A DNA stretch of 64,000 nucleotides from Saturnia japonica (lineage: Eukaryota > Arthropoda > Insecta > Lepidoptera > Saturniidae): NCBI GenBank assembly GCA_033032175.1, contig CM065332.1, positions 3,691,354-3,755,353 of the forward strand, written 5' to 3'. Below the pieces are notes generated by a model. It saw only the letters and a list, made by a program, of their open reading frames with translations, ran no database searches and was not told where the DNA came from. Of this stretch, positions 33,260 to 45,360 are shown piece after piece. The first letter of the stretch is position 1. Every line of letters starts with the position of its first letter. The translations under genes and the position numbers were made by a program.

Positions 33260-33923
33260 CAATATAAATCAATAGATGTCGTTACTATGACATGATCAAA
33301 AGCCATAGGTGTAAGTTAAGATAATGAGATTTATGAGACTTTTGTTTGTCGTTCGAGTGCGAACCATAACATTCATAACCAATACATTATAGACTGCCGT
33401 GGTATTTAATATAAAGATTATTTGAGAAAAGTCGTTTTCCCAGGAGTGAGACAGTTTTAGAATCATAGAATTTCTATAATTTAACTTTGAACTGCCATAA
33501 AAGTTGTATTGTTGTAATTGTTGTTATAGTAAGATAAAAATATACAATTAAGTAAAGTACTTACTTTTTGTTTTGTTTATATTCCTTTTACTGTGTATTT
33601 GTGTTCTACTCTTCGCTTCTTGTTAGATATTGAATTACAACAGATCGATGTATATTGTGGCAGAAAATTATTTGTTGTTTTTAGAATGGTTTGCGTGGAA
33701 ATAATGCTTAGAACGCTGGCAAAAATCAATAAAAAGTGTATTGGGTTGTTACCTCCCTAAACGCAATTTGTATGAAAAATGTCCGAAAGTTGCGGAAGCT
33801 GCAGCACCAAAAGTAAAGACTTGGTGTTGGAAGTACAAGAAGGCCCTTTCTTTGACATTTATTGTTAGTAATAAAATAAACTTCTGAAAAATTTCTAATT
33901 TGCGTTTAATTGTTTTTACCTTA
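33260..33923. other. intergenic, nothing recognised
   Basis: A+T-rich; short frames are not supported. Confidence 0.35.
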
Positions 33924-34505
33924 GGGGCCATCCATAAATTACGTCACACGTTTAGGTGGAGGGAGGGGGTCGACGAAGTGTGGCATTGTGTGACAAGGGG
34001 TGGGGAGGGGTCCCAAATTTTGTGACATCACATTTTTTCAAAACATAATATTTTAAAATTCGCCGTCAAAGAATTGCTGCTAGACGTGCCAGGGAAATTC
34101 TTTGTTTGAATGATGACAATGAAGCTTTATGGTGGACACAATGAATGTTTCTGATGAGAACGATGTGACTACTATGCCAGTAATAAATAATATAAAGGAA
34201 TGGGTTCGAAGTGTATGGACTGAAGAGGATTAAGTTTTTATCTTTCATTAAAGTGTTTTTTTTATGTTTTGTTAATTTTTATACCTTTGTTTGATTTGAT
34301 GTCGATTTTATTGAAAAATAATTTAAATGGAAATTAAAATAATTTCCGAACACTGCTGTTTTAATTTCATAAATTTCTAATTATAAAATTGCAAAATATA
34401 TGACATCACACTGGGGGGGTCTCACAAATGTGCCAGCTGTGACAAGGACGGGGTGAGAGGTCAAAAAATCATGAAATTCCTGTGACGTAATTTATGGATG
34501 GCCGC
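33924..34505. mobile_element. MITE with GGGGCCATCCATAAATTACG ends
   Basis: Left end GGGGCCATCCATAAATTACG at 33924; right end is the inverse (gacgtaatttatggatggcc gc) to 34505. The inverted arms stay similar for about 100 bases (G-rich, then tttgtgacatcac). Flanking tta/ttt would fit a three-base PIF/Harbinger/ISL2EU-type duplication, with one mismatch. The centre keeps a basic coding-like remnant (RRQRIAARRAREIL, then WVRSVWTEED and a stop), perhaps the end of an autonomous element's protein. Confidence 0.65.
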
Positions 34506-35433
34506 TTTATGACATTTTCAATAGTTAATAGTAGCTTTATTTGCACCGTAATATAACTTATCGACTATCAAAGCAAACAGCTAAAACTTAACAAAAATAA
34601 ATTATTGACGGTGTAAGAGGCTGGCAAGTTTATCTGTAATCCCTCGCAACATTGCTCAGCCTCTTACTCTTACTATCGTTACAAATAAAATAAGTATAAT
34701 CGTTAAAATGGTTCAAACTTACAGTTCAATACTATAGTAAAAAGGTCAGATTTTGAGGTGGCAAAGATATCTGACCTTTACACCCAGGGTCGGCGCCAGA
34801 GGTATCTCTAGCCCTTGTAGCGCCTGCGTGCAACCAATACCCTGGCGCTCAGCCTCGATCAGATTTTTCGATCCGGGGCAAAAAGTTGATAATAGCGCCC
34901 CCTCTGCAGCGTTTGAGATAAATTTATATATAAAAAAAGTTTGTGTTAGTTCCGACTTAGATAAGGAGTATAAATATTATGTGGTTCTGACGCACGACTG
35001 GATTAGGTCCGTTTCCTCGGCGTGAAGCCCTTGGGTCAGGTAACCGCCCGCGCGATACAAGTGACATTGTACGTGCATCACTTAGCTACCTACATACAAC
35101 ACTACACACGTATGAACATACACACGTGCACACCACACAGGTACATAGGTTCTGTGATGGACCTTTTTTTTTCTTTTTTTGCGCTAGTTAGTGTAGAAAA
35201 CATTTACGATTTCTAAATACACACATGCACGGTTCCTTCCTTCCTCCCAGGAGGAAGGGAACGTGCCTATGTGTATAATTTAGTTAGCTCGAATCGTAGG
35301 TTGTAGGGATTCAATTAGATCGCGACTTATTTACGAACGCGACGACCGCCCGAGCCGAGGTCCGGCCACTTTGGCACCCTCGTGCGAGTCGTCCATACAA
35401 CTTTCGCGGATGAGTGCCCTCTGCGCTCGCCCC
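34506..35433. other. intergenic, repeat-like GC-richer patches, no gene
   Basis: A GC-richer block (34785-34915, starting cccagggtcggcgccagagg) and another (35335-35430) look like old repeat debris. No frame or end structure is supported. Confidence 0.35.
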
Positions 35434-35530
35434 CAAGTCCGGTGAAGCTGTAAAAGCCGCAGCGGCTCTGTTTTAGGATAGGGCCCCTAAGACTAACAAT
35501 GTAGTCAGTTCTAAAAAAAAAAAAAAACGC
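35434..35530 (+). repeat. short dispersed repeat with A tail
   Basis: Close match of 22183-22285 (caagtccggtgaagctgtaa ... gcccctaagactaacaatgt), followed by an uninterrupted A run at about 35513. Confidence 0.7.
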
Positions 35531-35739
35531 ACGACTGGAGTTTACTCCTTAACAACGCTTTGCCAACAGCAACAAAAAAATTCTTTAAATGTGGCGTAGA
35601 AAGAGACAAATAGATCAACAGATCGTTTTATGTTTGAAGTTATAATTTTATTCTAAAATTTACGCACGGAGATAGCACTGCTAAATTTCAAATGTACAGT
35701 AAAACGTTAATTGACTGTATTAATTTAATATATAGTTAA

Positions 35740-35895
35740 GTGACAGTGGGCAGGCCATGTAGCTTGTGGAAAGAGTGGCCGACGACATCGTCGAAGTCAC
35801 GGAGTCGCTGAAAACCCTGAAATCTAGCAGTGGCTGGACCGGCCGTTGTGGCGATCTTTTAGAGAGACCAATCTCCAGCAGTGGACGTGTTTAAG
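35740..35895 (+). pseudogene. LINE ORF2 C-terminal fragment
   Basis: The frame gives QWAGHVACGKSGRRHRRSHG and, after decay, LWRSFREINLQQWTCLS. This is the GHVAR..D.RW ... W...AY.QQWT ending typical of lepidopteran RTE/CR1-like elements. Confidence 0.6.
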
Positions 35896-35977
35896 CAGAA
35901 TTAACAATTTCTCCTTTGAAATATAAAACACTATATTACGACTATTTATAACCACAAAACTAATAGCCCTTTATCTT

Positions 35978-36240
35978 TTGATCTTCATATATTCAGATGT
36001 CGAGAAGCTTGCAGGCCGGCATCACAGCGTCGAGGCCTGGCGATGGATTGTGGATTTCTTGGTGGTCACCATTGCTTTTTTATTGTACTATGCTTACCAC
36101 CAGGCGCAGTTTCGCGAAAGTGAAGTCGGCCGGGGTTACGGTGTACAGATTTTTCTCTAAATTGGGCTGGTACTCGTACAGTTGCTTATCAGGCGGGCCG
36201 TATGTTTGTTTGTCACCAATAAAATTTTGAAAGGGGTCTA
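35978..36240 (+). repeat. LINE/SINE 3'-end-like repeat
   Basis: ctatgcttaccaccaggcgc and cttatcaggcgggccgtatg resemble the caggcgg-type tails of lepidopteran interspersed repeats; ends near aataaaattttgaaag. Two small overlapping frames here are not treated as genes. Confidence 0.4.
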
Positions 36241-36339
36241 TGAGAAGAAAAAGTTTGGGAGCCTCTGATTTAGACCCTTAGTATTAACTTATGAACGTTA
36301 AAAAACTACAGTCCTTTCCAAAAATATCTCAGTCATCGA

Positions 36340-36656
36340 GAAGGACTAACAGGAAACTTTTTACCCGTTTACATTTACCAGAAACGAGCTGTGGAACCGA
36401 AGAAATACACACGTGTATTCCGAGGTGAACCCGCACGCTGTTCTACAAACCGGGCACCAAACCCGATGGTCGGTTAACGTATGGGCAGGTTTATTTAAGG
36501 ATCGCATACTAGGGCCAGTGTTTCTGCCACAGCGACTTGACGGACAGCGATATTTTAACTTTACAAATGAACAGCTGGTGGACATTTTAGACGACCTATC
36601 ATTGGCTGAATATCGCTGCACATGGTTTCAGCATGACGGTGCACCTGCACATGTGG
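36340..36656 (+). pseudogene. mariner/Tc1-like transposase, left piece
   Basis: Frame SEVNPHAVLQTGHQTRWSVN, VWAGLFKDRILGPVFLP and WFQHDGAPAHV: the DDE_3 core of an IS630-Tc1-mariner transposase, with HDGAPAH holding the second catalytic Asp. It stops within the codon stretch for AHV, where LINE sequence begins, and resumes at 39139. Confidence 0.85.
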
Positions 36657-39138
36657 TAACGTTACCATTAGTAATAGTATTATTACTGGGATAAGATTGG
36701 ACCATAAAGCACAGCTTGTTAAAATAAATTGTAACACACCTAGCGAAGCTTGTAAGAAATTGGCTAGAGTTATATCAAAAACTAGATTAGATCGCTTAAA
36801 TCATAATATCAATTTGAAATTATCGTCGGCCAATTTTAATAGTATTGATCCGAATTTCAATTACAATTACTTATTTAACATTATACGTAATGAATTTATT
36901 AAAAATTGCCCACCCAAGATTAGTTGTGTTCGGAAAAAAAAATTATTCAGTGATTGGGCAACCAAAGGAATTTAAAAAAGTAGAGACCATTTATATGATT
37001 TATATTTCAGAAAATCAATGACAACTAACGAGGCGTTTCATACTTATGTTAGGAATTATTCAAAAATATTTAAACCTGTTTGTATGGCTGCCAAGGCGAA
37101 ATTTCTGAGTAACAAAGTGCTTGCATCTACTAATATGTCTAAGACTGTTTGGAACATAATAAATAAAGAAATAGGGAAAAAGACGATTCGATCGAAGGAA
37201 GGGCTCCTTCTGTTCTTCTTCGGTTCAGAGGTAGCAACTGTTTTTCAGGAATACTTCACAAATATACCACTAGAGGTAACAAAAAATATTAAATCTTCAC
37301 CTAGTGGTGCAGCATCACTTTTGGAAAATCTGAGTACACCTTTAAATTCAAAATTTAATTTTACATCTATTAGTGCAGGGGAAATAATAAGAGTTTTTAA
37401 GCAATTAATCTTAAAACATACTGAAGACATTTGGGGAATGTCAGTAATGGTAGTTCAGTCTTTAATTGTTAATATTTCACCACATCTGGCTCATATATTT
37501 AATCAGTGTATTGATAAAGGAACTTTCCCCAGTATGATGAAAATAAGTAAAATAGTTCCATTGTCATCAGGCTGTAGGAGTAATATTGAAAATTATAGAC
37601 CAATTTCTGTGCTTCCTTCGATTAGTAAGATTTTTGAGAAAATTATGCTAAAGCAATTAGTAGACTACTTTAATAATCATAAAATATTGAATGGTCGCCA
37701 GTTTGGTTTCACGAAATCAAAATCTACGACTGACGCTGGTGCAACGCTATTAAGTCACATTTTTGAGGCATGGGAGAAGTCGCAGGATGCAATCGGTGTA
37801 TTCTGTGATCTTTCAAAAGCTTTCGACTGTGTTGATCACACTACGCTCATACTTAAGATGAAACATTATGGTGTGTGTGGACCTTCTCTAGACTTTCTGG
37901 AATCATATTTAACAGATCGCTGCCTCAAAATAAGTGTCAATGGGGCAACCTCTTCGGGATCCTTGGCTAGAATCGGCGTCCTACAGGGTTCGATAGTGGG
38001 ACCATTTTTGTTTTTAATATATATAAATGATCTACCCCTAATGGTTAAGAACTGTGCTAACATTGTTCTTTTTGCAGACGATACTTCACTTATATTTCAA
38101 GTGAAAAGAAAAGATTTAGAACTTAGGCATGTAAATAATACATTGTTTAAAATATCAGAATGGTTTGCTTTAAATAATCTATTGTTAAATGCAAACAAAA
38201 CGAAATGTATCAGATTTGCCTTATCCAATGTACAACGTGTTGAAAGTAATATTAAGATAGAAGAGAACATAGTAGGCATGGTTGATAATACTGTTTTCTT
38301 AGGCATCACACTAGATGCAAAATTACAATGGGGTCCTTACATTAAAACCTTGGCAGGGAAATTAAACTCCGCTTCATACGCAGTGCGTAAGATTCGCCAG
38401 TTAACTGATATTGCTACTGCTAGGCTGGTCTACTTCGCTTACTTCCACAGTTTAATGTCCTATGGTATTTTACTGTGGTGTTCACGTTCAGCAGCTGAGG
38501 TAGAAATCATATTTGTATTACAAAAACGGGCAGTTCGGGCTATTTATGATATGGGACCACGCGAATCATTGAGGAATAAATTTCAAGAATTTGGTATCTT
38601 AACTTTGCCTTCCCAATACATCTTGAAAAATATAATGTATGTTCGGAAAAATGGAGGCAATTTTGAACTTGTTACTAACACACACAATTTCAATACTAGA
38701 AATAAATATAAAATAGTCATTCCGTCTTTTAGACTTAGTATAACAAAATAAAAGTTTTTTAAGTAATTGTGTTAGGTTTTATAATAAACTTCCTAACTAA
38801 ATTAGCGATTTGCAGGATAATAAATTCAAGAATCATGTTAAGCTGGTTTTATTGTCAAAAGGGTATTATAGGGTGGCTAATTACGTGAATGATGGTGATG
38901 TCTGGGTGTGATTCCTTCTCTGTACATCTACTGAAAATGATAATAACTGTATATAATTAAATACTGTATAACCAGTTAAAAAAAAAAAAGATAATAAGAT
39001 AAACCCGATCGAGTTTTTTGTCGGTTCTTCTCGATGTCTGGGATGTTTTCCGAACCGGTGGTAGTGTTTTGACATTCATAAGTACCTCTTAGGGCCTAAA
39101 TTGAATAAAAGATATTTTGATTTTTTTTTTTTTTTTGT
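36657..39138 (+). mobile_element. CR1-like LINE, 5'-truncated, inserted in a transposase
   Basis: Starts inside ORF2 (endonuclease missing) and ends with a 3' UTR (cccgatcgagttttttgtcg ... gaaccggtggtagtg ... gggcctaaattgaataaaa) and a tttga/T-run tail at about 39136. The same 3' UTR recurs at 51345-51480. Both ends abut mariner transposase sequence. Confidence 0.85.
36697..38751 (+). pseudogene. LINE ORF2 reverse transcriptase
   Basis: One frame with an in-frame stop at about 36973, then 577 open codons from 37018. RT motifs in order: NYRPISVLPSISKIFEKIML, NGRQFGFTKSKSTTDAGATL, VFCDLSKAFDCVDHTTLILK (first Asp), GVLQGSIVGPFLFLIYINDL, NIVLFADDTSLIF (FADD catalytic pair), then LNANKTKCIRF and VFLGITLDAKLQWGPYI, ending THNFNTRNKYK. 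A frameshift at about 38745 separates the last conserved piece (VRFYNKLPN...GYYRVANYV). CR1/Zenon-type by the THN.NTR tail; the RT core itself looks unbroken, but without the N-terminal endonuclease. Confidence 0.9.
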
Positions 39139-39292
39139 TCGTCCGTGAACGCCTCACCGAGCTGTTTGATGATCGCTGGATCGGCAGACTAGGACCACAC
39201 GCTGGGCCACCTCGCTTACCGGATCTGACCCCGTTAGACTTCTTTCTGTGGGGGTATGTGAAAGAAAAGGTCCATTATATCAATTTTGATAC
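39139..39292 (+). pseudogene. mariner/Tc1-like transposase, right piece
   Basis: Frame VRERLTELFDDRWIGRLGPH then LPDLTPLDFFLWGYVKEKVH. In intact relatives this follows HDGAPAH directly, and the last motif carries the third catalytic acid (TPLD). Together with 36340-36656 it shows one transposase cut by a 2.5-kb LINE insertion. Confidence 0.85.
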
Positions 39293-39389
39293 TTTTTATT
39301 TATTTTAAAATAGCAGTATTTACGTACATACTAAATGCACATATTATTAAATATTGTTCAACCACAAGGAACTTTTTCGCTATGGTTTC

Positions 39390-40870
39390 ATCATTTTAAG
39401 TATTTTACGCTAATTTCCAAGCAAGATCTACGTTTTACGTTCGACGTCATTTGTGACATCACCAAGGGTTGTAAGTATTTACAGGAAGAATCTAAAATAC
39501 CTTCATCGAGGTACTCTTTCCCCGAAATTCCTGCAATATTGTGATGCTCATATTCAGATGATAATATTATGTCACCGCTGCTACTGCTGTCATCCCTAAG
39601 ATTGATAACCAATCGCTCCATTTCTGTGTTACCTCTTTCAAAATATTCTCTTTCAATTTTCATAACATTGTGACAACAATGTTTTCAATCGTCAAAAGAA
39701 TTGCTTTGAAAAACTTGTTCTGCCACCACCTGTAAATACAAAAGATTAGTTATGGGTATAAATAAAATAAGTGATAGGTACATAAGTTTTTATAAAGGTA
39801 CTGTACCTTTATATCAGTGGATCCCACATTTATTGAAGCAAACTTATGCTTCGCGATTTCCCAAATCAATTCAATTGGGTTTAGGTCACAATGATAAGGC
39901 GGTAAACGTACTACAGTATGACCATGATCACCCAAAATTTTATCTATATCATAAATTGGCTCTGGTTTGTGTTTTTTACAAGCATTAATAACTCTAGCTT
40001 GCATAACGAATCACCAAAGGCTATTTTATGCTGTATTAGCCACAACTTTATATTTCCTACCTTTGTTGCACTAGTTGGAGCCTTATTATAACCACTGAAT
40101 GGCATTATCCATAACTATTATAGATGCCTGTTTTAGATTGGGAATTAATTTTTGTATAACCCATTTTGAAAAGTTAACTTTGTTCTTTTCTGAATGATAG
40201 TCTTCAGATGTATTTGTGCCACTGAGTTTCAGAAGGGTGTTTGGCACAAACCCTTTCTCGCTGCCGGCATGTACAATAATGTATCTTTTGTCCTTCGGTA
40301 TGTTTTTTCGGGATCCAATAACATCAATTGATTGCCAACACTTTTCCAATTTATATGATGAATGTATATAACTTCCATCCAAGTATATAATGTATTTCTG
40401 TAGTTCTGGTGGCAAATTTCTATATTCTATTATTGTTCTAAGATATTGTTCTCTCTTTGTTGCTATAATAGGTTTCTCAATAAGAGCCGATCTATCTGAC
40501 TGACATTTCTTATATGAAAAACCTAGTGATCGTAACATTTTTCTTAAATGTTCTCAGCTGCAATTAAATCCTAGATCTTCTCTAACTACATGTAACAAAC
40601 TTCTCAAAGTAGGCACCTGAAAATAAATGAGAAAATTATTTTAGATTAGTAGAATCAAAGTAGATAATACTATAAGTGATAAAAATTAGTACATGCCTGT
40701 TTTTTCACAATATAGAAGAAATGGACATTTTGTCTGATAGCACATAGACCAACATCATCTAAATCTTTTCTTGGGCGTCCTTTCCTGTTTTCTGGGTGTA
40801 GTAAAAATACCGTTATTCTTTTCAACTTCTCTTACAATTCTTCTTACTGTGCTTACGCTTATATCTAAAA
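39390..40870 (-). pseudogene. multi-exon Tc1/mariner-like DDE transposase
   Basis: Minus-strand order: an HTH-side exon (about 40870-40690, STVRRIVREVEKNNGIFTTP), an AG acceptor at about 40621 and VPTLRSLLHVVREDLGFN, then 40538-40086 with PPELQKYIIYLDGSYIHSSY (first Asp), RYIIVHAGSEKGFVPNTLL and IIVMDNAIQW (second Asp), then after a frameshift KPEPIYDIDKILGDHGHTVV and RLPPYHCDLNPIELIWE (Glu). A GT-AG intron leads to a Ser/Asp-rich tail (NLRDDSSSSGDI). It belongs to the insect family with 'LDGSYIHS' and 'HPDLNPIE'-type motifs. A stop and frameshifts (about 40085, 40550) show it is dead. Confidence 0.8.
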
Positions 40871-40879
40871 CACAAAACG

Positions 40880-41347
40880 AAACACGATATAAGAATTAAA
40901 AAAAATGTTAAATGTACTCAAGTATCAAACATATGCAGTGAGCGTATAAGTTTTACAGTTTAACCTCAAAATCGAATATGTAAACAAAATAAAAAAATAT
41001 AGGTAATGGAAAAACTAGCTTTTGGAAAAGCAATAATACAACCTTATTCCATTTATAAAAGTAATAGAATCGATAAATGCCTGTCATATCAGCCGCTCTT
41101 CGGTAACATTGTCAAGCTCCGATAAAACCAACCGGCTTTAGTTTCTTCTAAACATCGCATAAAAACCTTATATATAACTGCTCCAACGCTACTACGGATG
41201 GTCTTGTTATTTCAGTAGGACTGTTGTGTAACATAAAGGCCGCAAAACCTTTTCAATTTTTGAAAAATTACTACCGAAAACAAAATAGCCACAAACACTT
41301 GACAGTAAATGTAATGTTGCCAATTTAATAACTTTTAGTTTCTTCTC
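40880..41347. other. intergenic, nothing recognised
   Basis: A+T-rich; runs up to the left arm of the long-distance inverted repeat. Confidence 0.35.
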
Positions 41348-41582
41348 AGGCTCTGTCGACTCGCCTATAAATTTTAACACGAAAAGCTCGCGCATCTATT
41401 GCACTCAACATGGGGAAAATCCATAAGCGTACCCGCTACGTTTCTCTTTCACACAAAGAAACACTCAACAAAGGCATACTCATTGATATTCTTCCGCCAT
41501 ATTGGTCTGTGGCCGCCATTTTCATTGGAATTGTCAAAATTGACAAAACAAATTGAACCGCCATTGTTCGTTGTTCATAATC
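41348..41582 (+). repeat. left arm of a 12.3-kb inverted repeat pair
   Basis: Starts aggctctgtcgactcgccta and ends ttcgttgttcataatc. The inverse of 53427-53646; the only length difference that I see is 15 bases (gaaacactcaacaaa-type) present here and absent there. A short frame starting MGKIHKRTRYVSLSH (ATG about 41409) is open in both arms and reads toward the interior. Confidence 0.85.
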
Positions 41583-41669
41583 TTAACATTATTATACATT
41601 TTATATTTGTTAATTTGTGGAATTGTTAATTTGCTCGAGATGGAGTAAAAATATTTGTTTTAAAGAATA

Positions 41670-42992
41670 TTATCAAGGAGGTAGTATTTGCAATTTTTAA
41701 AGCTGGATTCATAGAGCCACAGTTAGTGATCAAAGCTCTGCCAATGTTGCAGCTAATAAGTCATTAATATCGGACTCAAATAGAGAACTTCTACGCAGTG
41801 AAGGCTACAATGATAATAATGTTTCCTATAACATTAATAGTAACCGGCTATATCACATCTATGATGTACCTCATTTACTAAAATGTTTTCGCAATAATTT
41901 TCAGAAGAAAGATCTTCTCATCGGTAATCGGCGTGCTAAGTGGGAGTACATTGAAATTCTTTATAAAGTAGATGGAAATGGTGGACGAGCAAGAAGCACT
42001 AAACTCACCGACAAACATGTTAAACCTACATCATATGATAAAATGAAGGTAAGTAAAATTCTTACTGACCCATCTGAAAAATCAACCTGTATAGGCGTGA
42101 AGTCATTTATGTACACTATGTACCTATGTAAGTAAAATTATTAAAATCCCAGTCGCATGTGAAGTTTATAAAATGACCACTCTGCTTGACAAAAGTGATG
42201 TACGATTGCCCATACTAAAGAGATCTCAACATATTTTAGTCATTTTCATCTCCGATACTACTGAATATATATTTACTAGCTGGTACCCGCGACTTCGTCT
42301 GTATATTATGGATACTAGCTTTGCCCCGCATTATTTTTTTATTTTATAAATAAAATTACTTTATTGTATATTTCCAGGTCAAACTAGCTGCTCAAGTATT
42401 CAGCAGACAAGTGGCTACATCGCTTGAAGTTTATATGAAGTCCCGGCTTTTTCTACAGGAGCATGAATATTCTATTCCGAATGTGGATATTGATAATGAT
42501 CTTTTCACAGTAGAAATACTTTTATTTATAAATGATTTGTTTGATAGTTTAAATCGTTTTGGTCACTCTGGTTATAAATTGCAACATGCTCTATTTTTAA
42601 ATTCTGAACACATAGATTTCTGGAATAATGCTGTGAAGAAACTAAATTCAATGCGGTTTGATTCTTCCGTTGAAAGGGAAAGCAAGCCTTTGTCACTGAA
42701 GCATTTTATGCATAATATTAAAACTATGAAACATCTGTGGTCTGATTTACGCTCTATTGAGGGTGTAAAATTTTTAAGTCTCAGACGACTAAACCAAGAT
42801 CCATTAGAAAAATTTTTTGGTCTAATAAGAGCACATGGTAATTTCAATACCAACCCAGATTGTACTCACTTTGTCTCGGCTTATAAAACTTTATTAATTA
42901 ATAACATCACTACTGGTAAGTCATTATTTACAAATTGTGCTAATGATGATGACAAAATGTTAGGTACCCTTCAAAATTTAGTAAACCAATAA
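41670..42992 (+). pseudogene. P-element/THAP9-type transposase, lacking its THAP domain
   Basis: Exon a (to 42051): after a frameshift near 41712, ATVSDQSSANVAANKSLIS (Asp of the RNase H fold) and the YDVPHLLKCFRNNFQKKDLL motif, then LTDKHVKPTSYDKMK. A GTAAGT donor and a tttccag acceptor at 42378 bound an intron. Exon b: VKLAAQVFSRQVATSLEVYM, the GTP-domain-like middle, and RRLNQDPLEKFFGLIRAHGN with the late catalytic Asp-Glu, ending at TAA 42992. The order and motifs are those of Drosophila P transposase and THAP9. The THAP domain, leucine-zipper and the first catalytic segment are missing upstream. Confidence 0.85.
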
Positions 42993-45360
42993 AAATATGG
43001 ATCATACATTGATAATTTTCAAACTGACAACACTGAATTCATAGAGAATTTTATTCCCCCTGAGAATGTTCATTGGAACAAAAAATTGATACTACATTGT
43101 ACAATTGTGAGATGCACAAAGAAACTTTTCTCAAAGCTTTTTGGTTATTTGTTATTTATTAGAATGCAAGTAAAACAATGGTGGCATTAATTTTAACAGA
43201 CGAATGCATAATATTGATTCCAGATCTAAAGATGTAGAAATGGAAAGTTTAATCCATACTAAAGCTACAAAAGGATTTAGTTACAGATCAGTTAGAAGGC
43301 GTAGTACTACATAATCATATTTAACTGTATAGGTACTACTTATTATTATCATAGTTTCTGCAACTAAAATTGTGTTTATTTTAATTCCTCTATTAACTAT
43401 TATTATGTATAGATATATTATTACTGGATCTAGATACCTATATCTACTATGCCTTTGCAAAATATATCACTATGCAATTACTAACAGAATTCCTTCAGTA
43501 TGCCTCATAGTTAATTCTAACGAGTATGCAAATTTTGTTTACATTGTTTTTAAAATATAGTACTACTACTAGTTGTAATATATTATTAATAATTCATTGT
43601 TATTATTAGGTAATGTTCTTAGTTATCTAATGTACATAATATAACATTGATTGATTAAATCAGAATCAATTATAAAATAAAATTTAAAAGATGCATGAAT
43701 ATACTCACATGTATTGTTATGATTTTTAAGGTAAATAATAATTATGTAATTCTAGTATGTAATCATGTCATAATCTAGCATATTTTCTTTGTTGCTAATT
43801 ACTTAATTAGGCATTATGTGTAATATTTACTAATTATTCATACAAATATTTTATAATATTTTGTAATGTTTTTATTCTTATGATCTTAATTAATTAATTG
43901 TAATATAAATTTGTTTTCCCTGTCTGTAATAATATTGAGAAATACGTTGTGAGCGATTGATTTTTATATTGATGATTAATTCTGTTATTTCTGTAGTTTT
44001 TGTCTACATTCATGAGTCATATTAAGAAACTTATTTTATATACTTTTAATAACTATTGTTTTATGGTAATATTTTTATTCTTATGATCATTTAATTGTAA
44101 TAATGTTCCATTTTGTATTTCCTTTTTTCTGGTTTCACTTTTAGTTCCATGCGCTCCGTCTTTCTTTTATTGAATGGCAACTGTTCTTACTGTTATTACA
44201 CATTTCAGCCAAAGTCAATGTTAAACAATAAGTATTTACCCAAATGTAATTATCTATCTTGCAATATTCAAACATAGCTTCAACAAGATCGAGTCTCCAT
44301 TTTTAAAATTTTACAGGGAGTTTTATGTGAACTTAAAATGCATGTTTCCAGTTAGGTATTTATAATCCACTTGTGCAAAATAACCAAACTACATCACGTA
44401 AAATGTCGCCAAAATTACACAATATAGAGCCAACATAAGGTATGAATTAAAATAAAAACCACCACAACACTTCAAGATCCTGCCGAAATTCCTAGGTCTG
44501 AGGTTTTAAAACAATGCATAAAGCCGGTCCTAAGCCCGTGAAGTATGAAGGGAAAGTTTTATGGCATGTTAATATTTGTAAATCCCAATAAGAATAAATA
44601 TTATGTAATCCTTACGTTTCTTTTATTTTAAGGTTCAGTTTGGTAAAATGGTTGCCGTCGCAAAAATATCGATAAAAACCGGTAATTTGTTTAGTAAAAT
44701 GCCGATTGACACGAAAATACATCACTAGTTTACTTATTTACCGTAAAGTACCGATTTAAATCTATGATTCCATCACTAACGTAATTTGACAAGTACCATA
44801 TATACAAATATAATGAGGGAAAGAGAGAGGTAGCGGACGGATCATTAGGCCACTTCAAGAGTAAATGCGATGGAGATATCAATCATGAATGAAATGTATA
44901 AATTGGTATCTATAGAAAGTTGTGTATGTGTATCGTCTGTGAATATGTGTAAATCACCTCGCTAACGAAACAAAACGATTGTTCTAAGATGGTCGTCTAT
45001 CCTCTGGTTATTGGTCTATGGTTTCTTCTATCATCACGGTCAACTCTTTTTTGCCAAGCTTTATCATCCTAAGTTTTAAACCTAAGTATACATATAACGG
45101 CCACATTATTTGGAAATATTTCTATTTAAATAAGACATTGACACTGGCAAATGCTTCTGCGGCGCCAAAACAAGAAGAAAAAGTGTAATTTTCGTAAAGT
45201 AAACATGCAATAACAATAACTTCACAATCAGAAATAATGTAGGGATGTGGTGTATATAAATTATTTAATTAAAGGGCTTTGTAGGCTCCTTCAAAGGAAA
45301 CACAATTTGGTGATATATTATCTATACCTTATAAATTTCGAATATTATAACACTTTTTCA
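42993..45360. other. A+T-rich intergenic stretch
   Basis: Just after the transposase there may be more of its tail (ETFLKAF..., 43110-43310), not clear enough to call. The rest shows no genes. A small tatcgat-rich patch at about 44640-44790 resembles hAT-like element interiors but has no matching ends. Confidence 0.35.

Noticed and set aside
36697..36975. 92-codon frame as its own protein
   Set aside because: It is in the same frame as the LINE RT and is separated from it only by one in-frame stop.
41399..41629. 76-codon frame in the inverted-repeat arm as a host gene
   Set aside because: It is one of two overlapping open frames in a repeat arm; no evidence singles out either.
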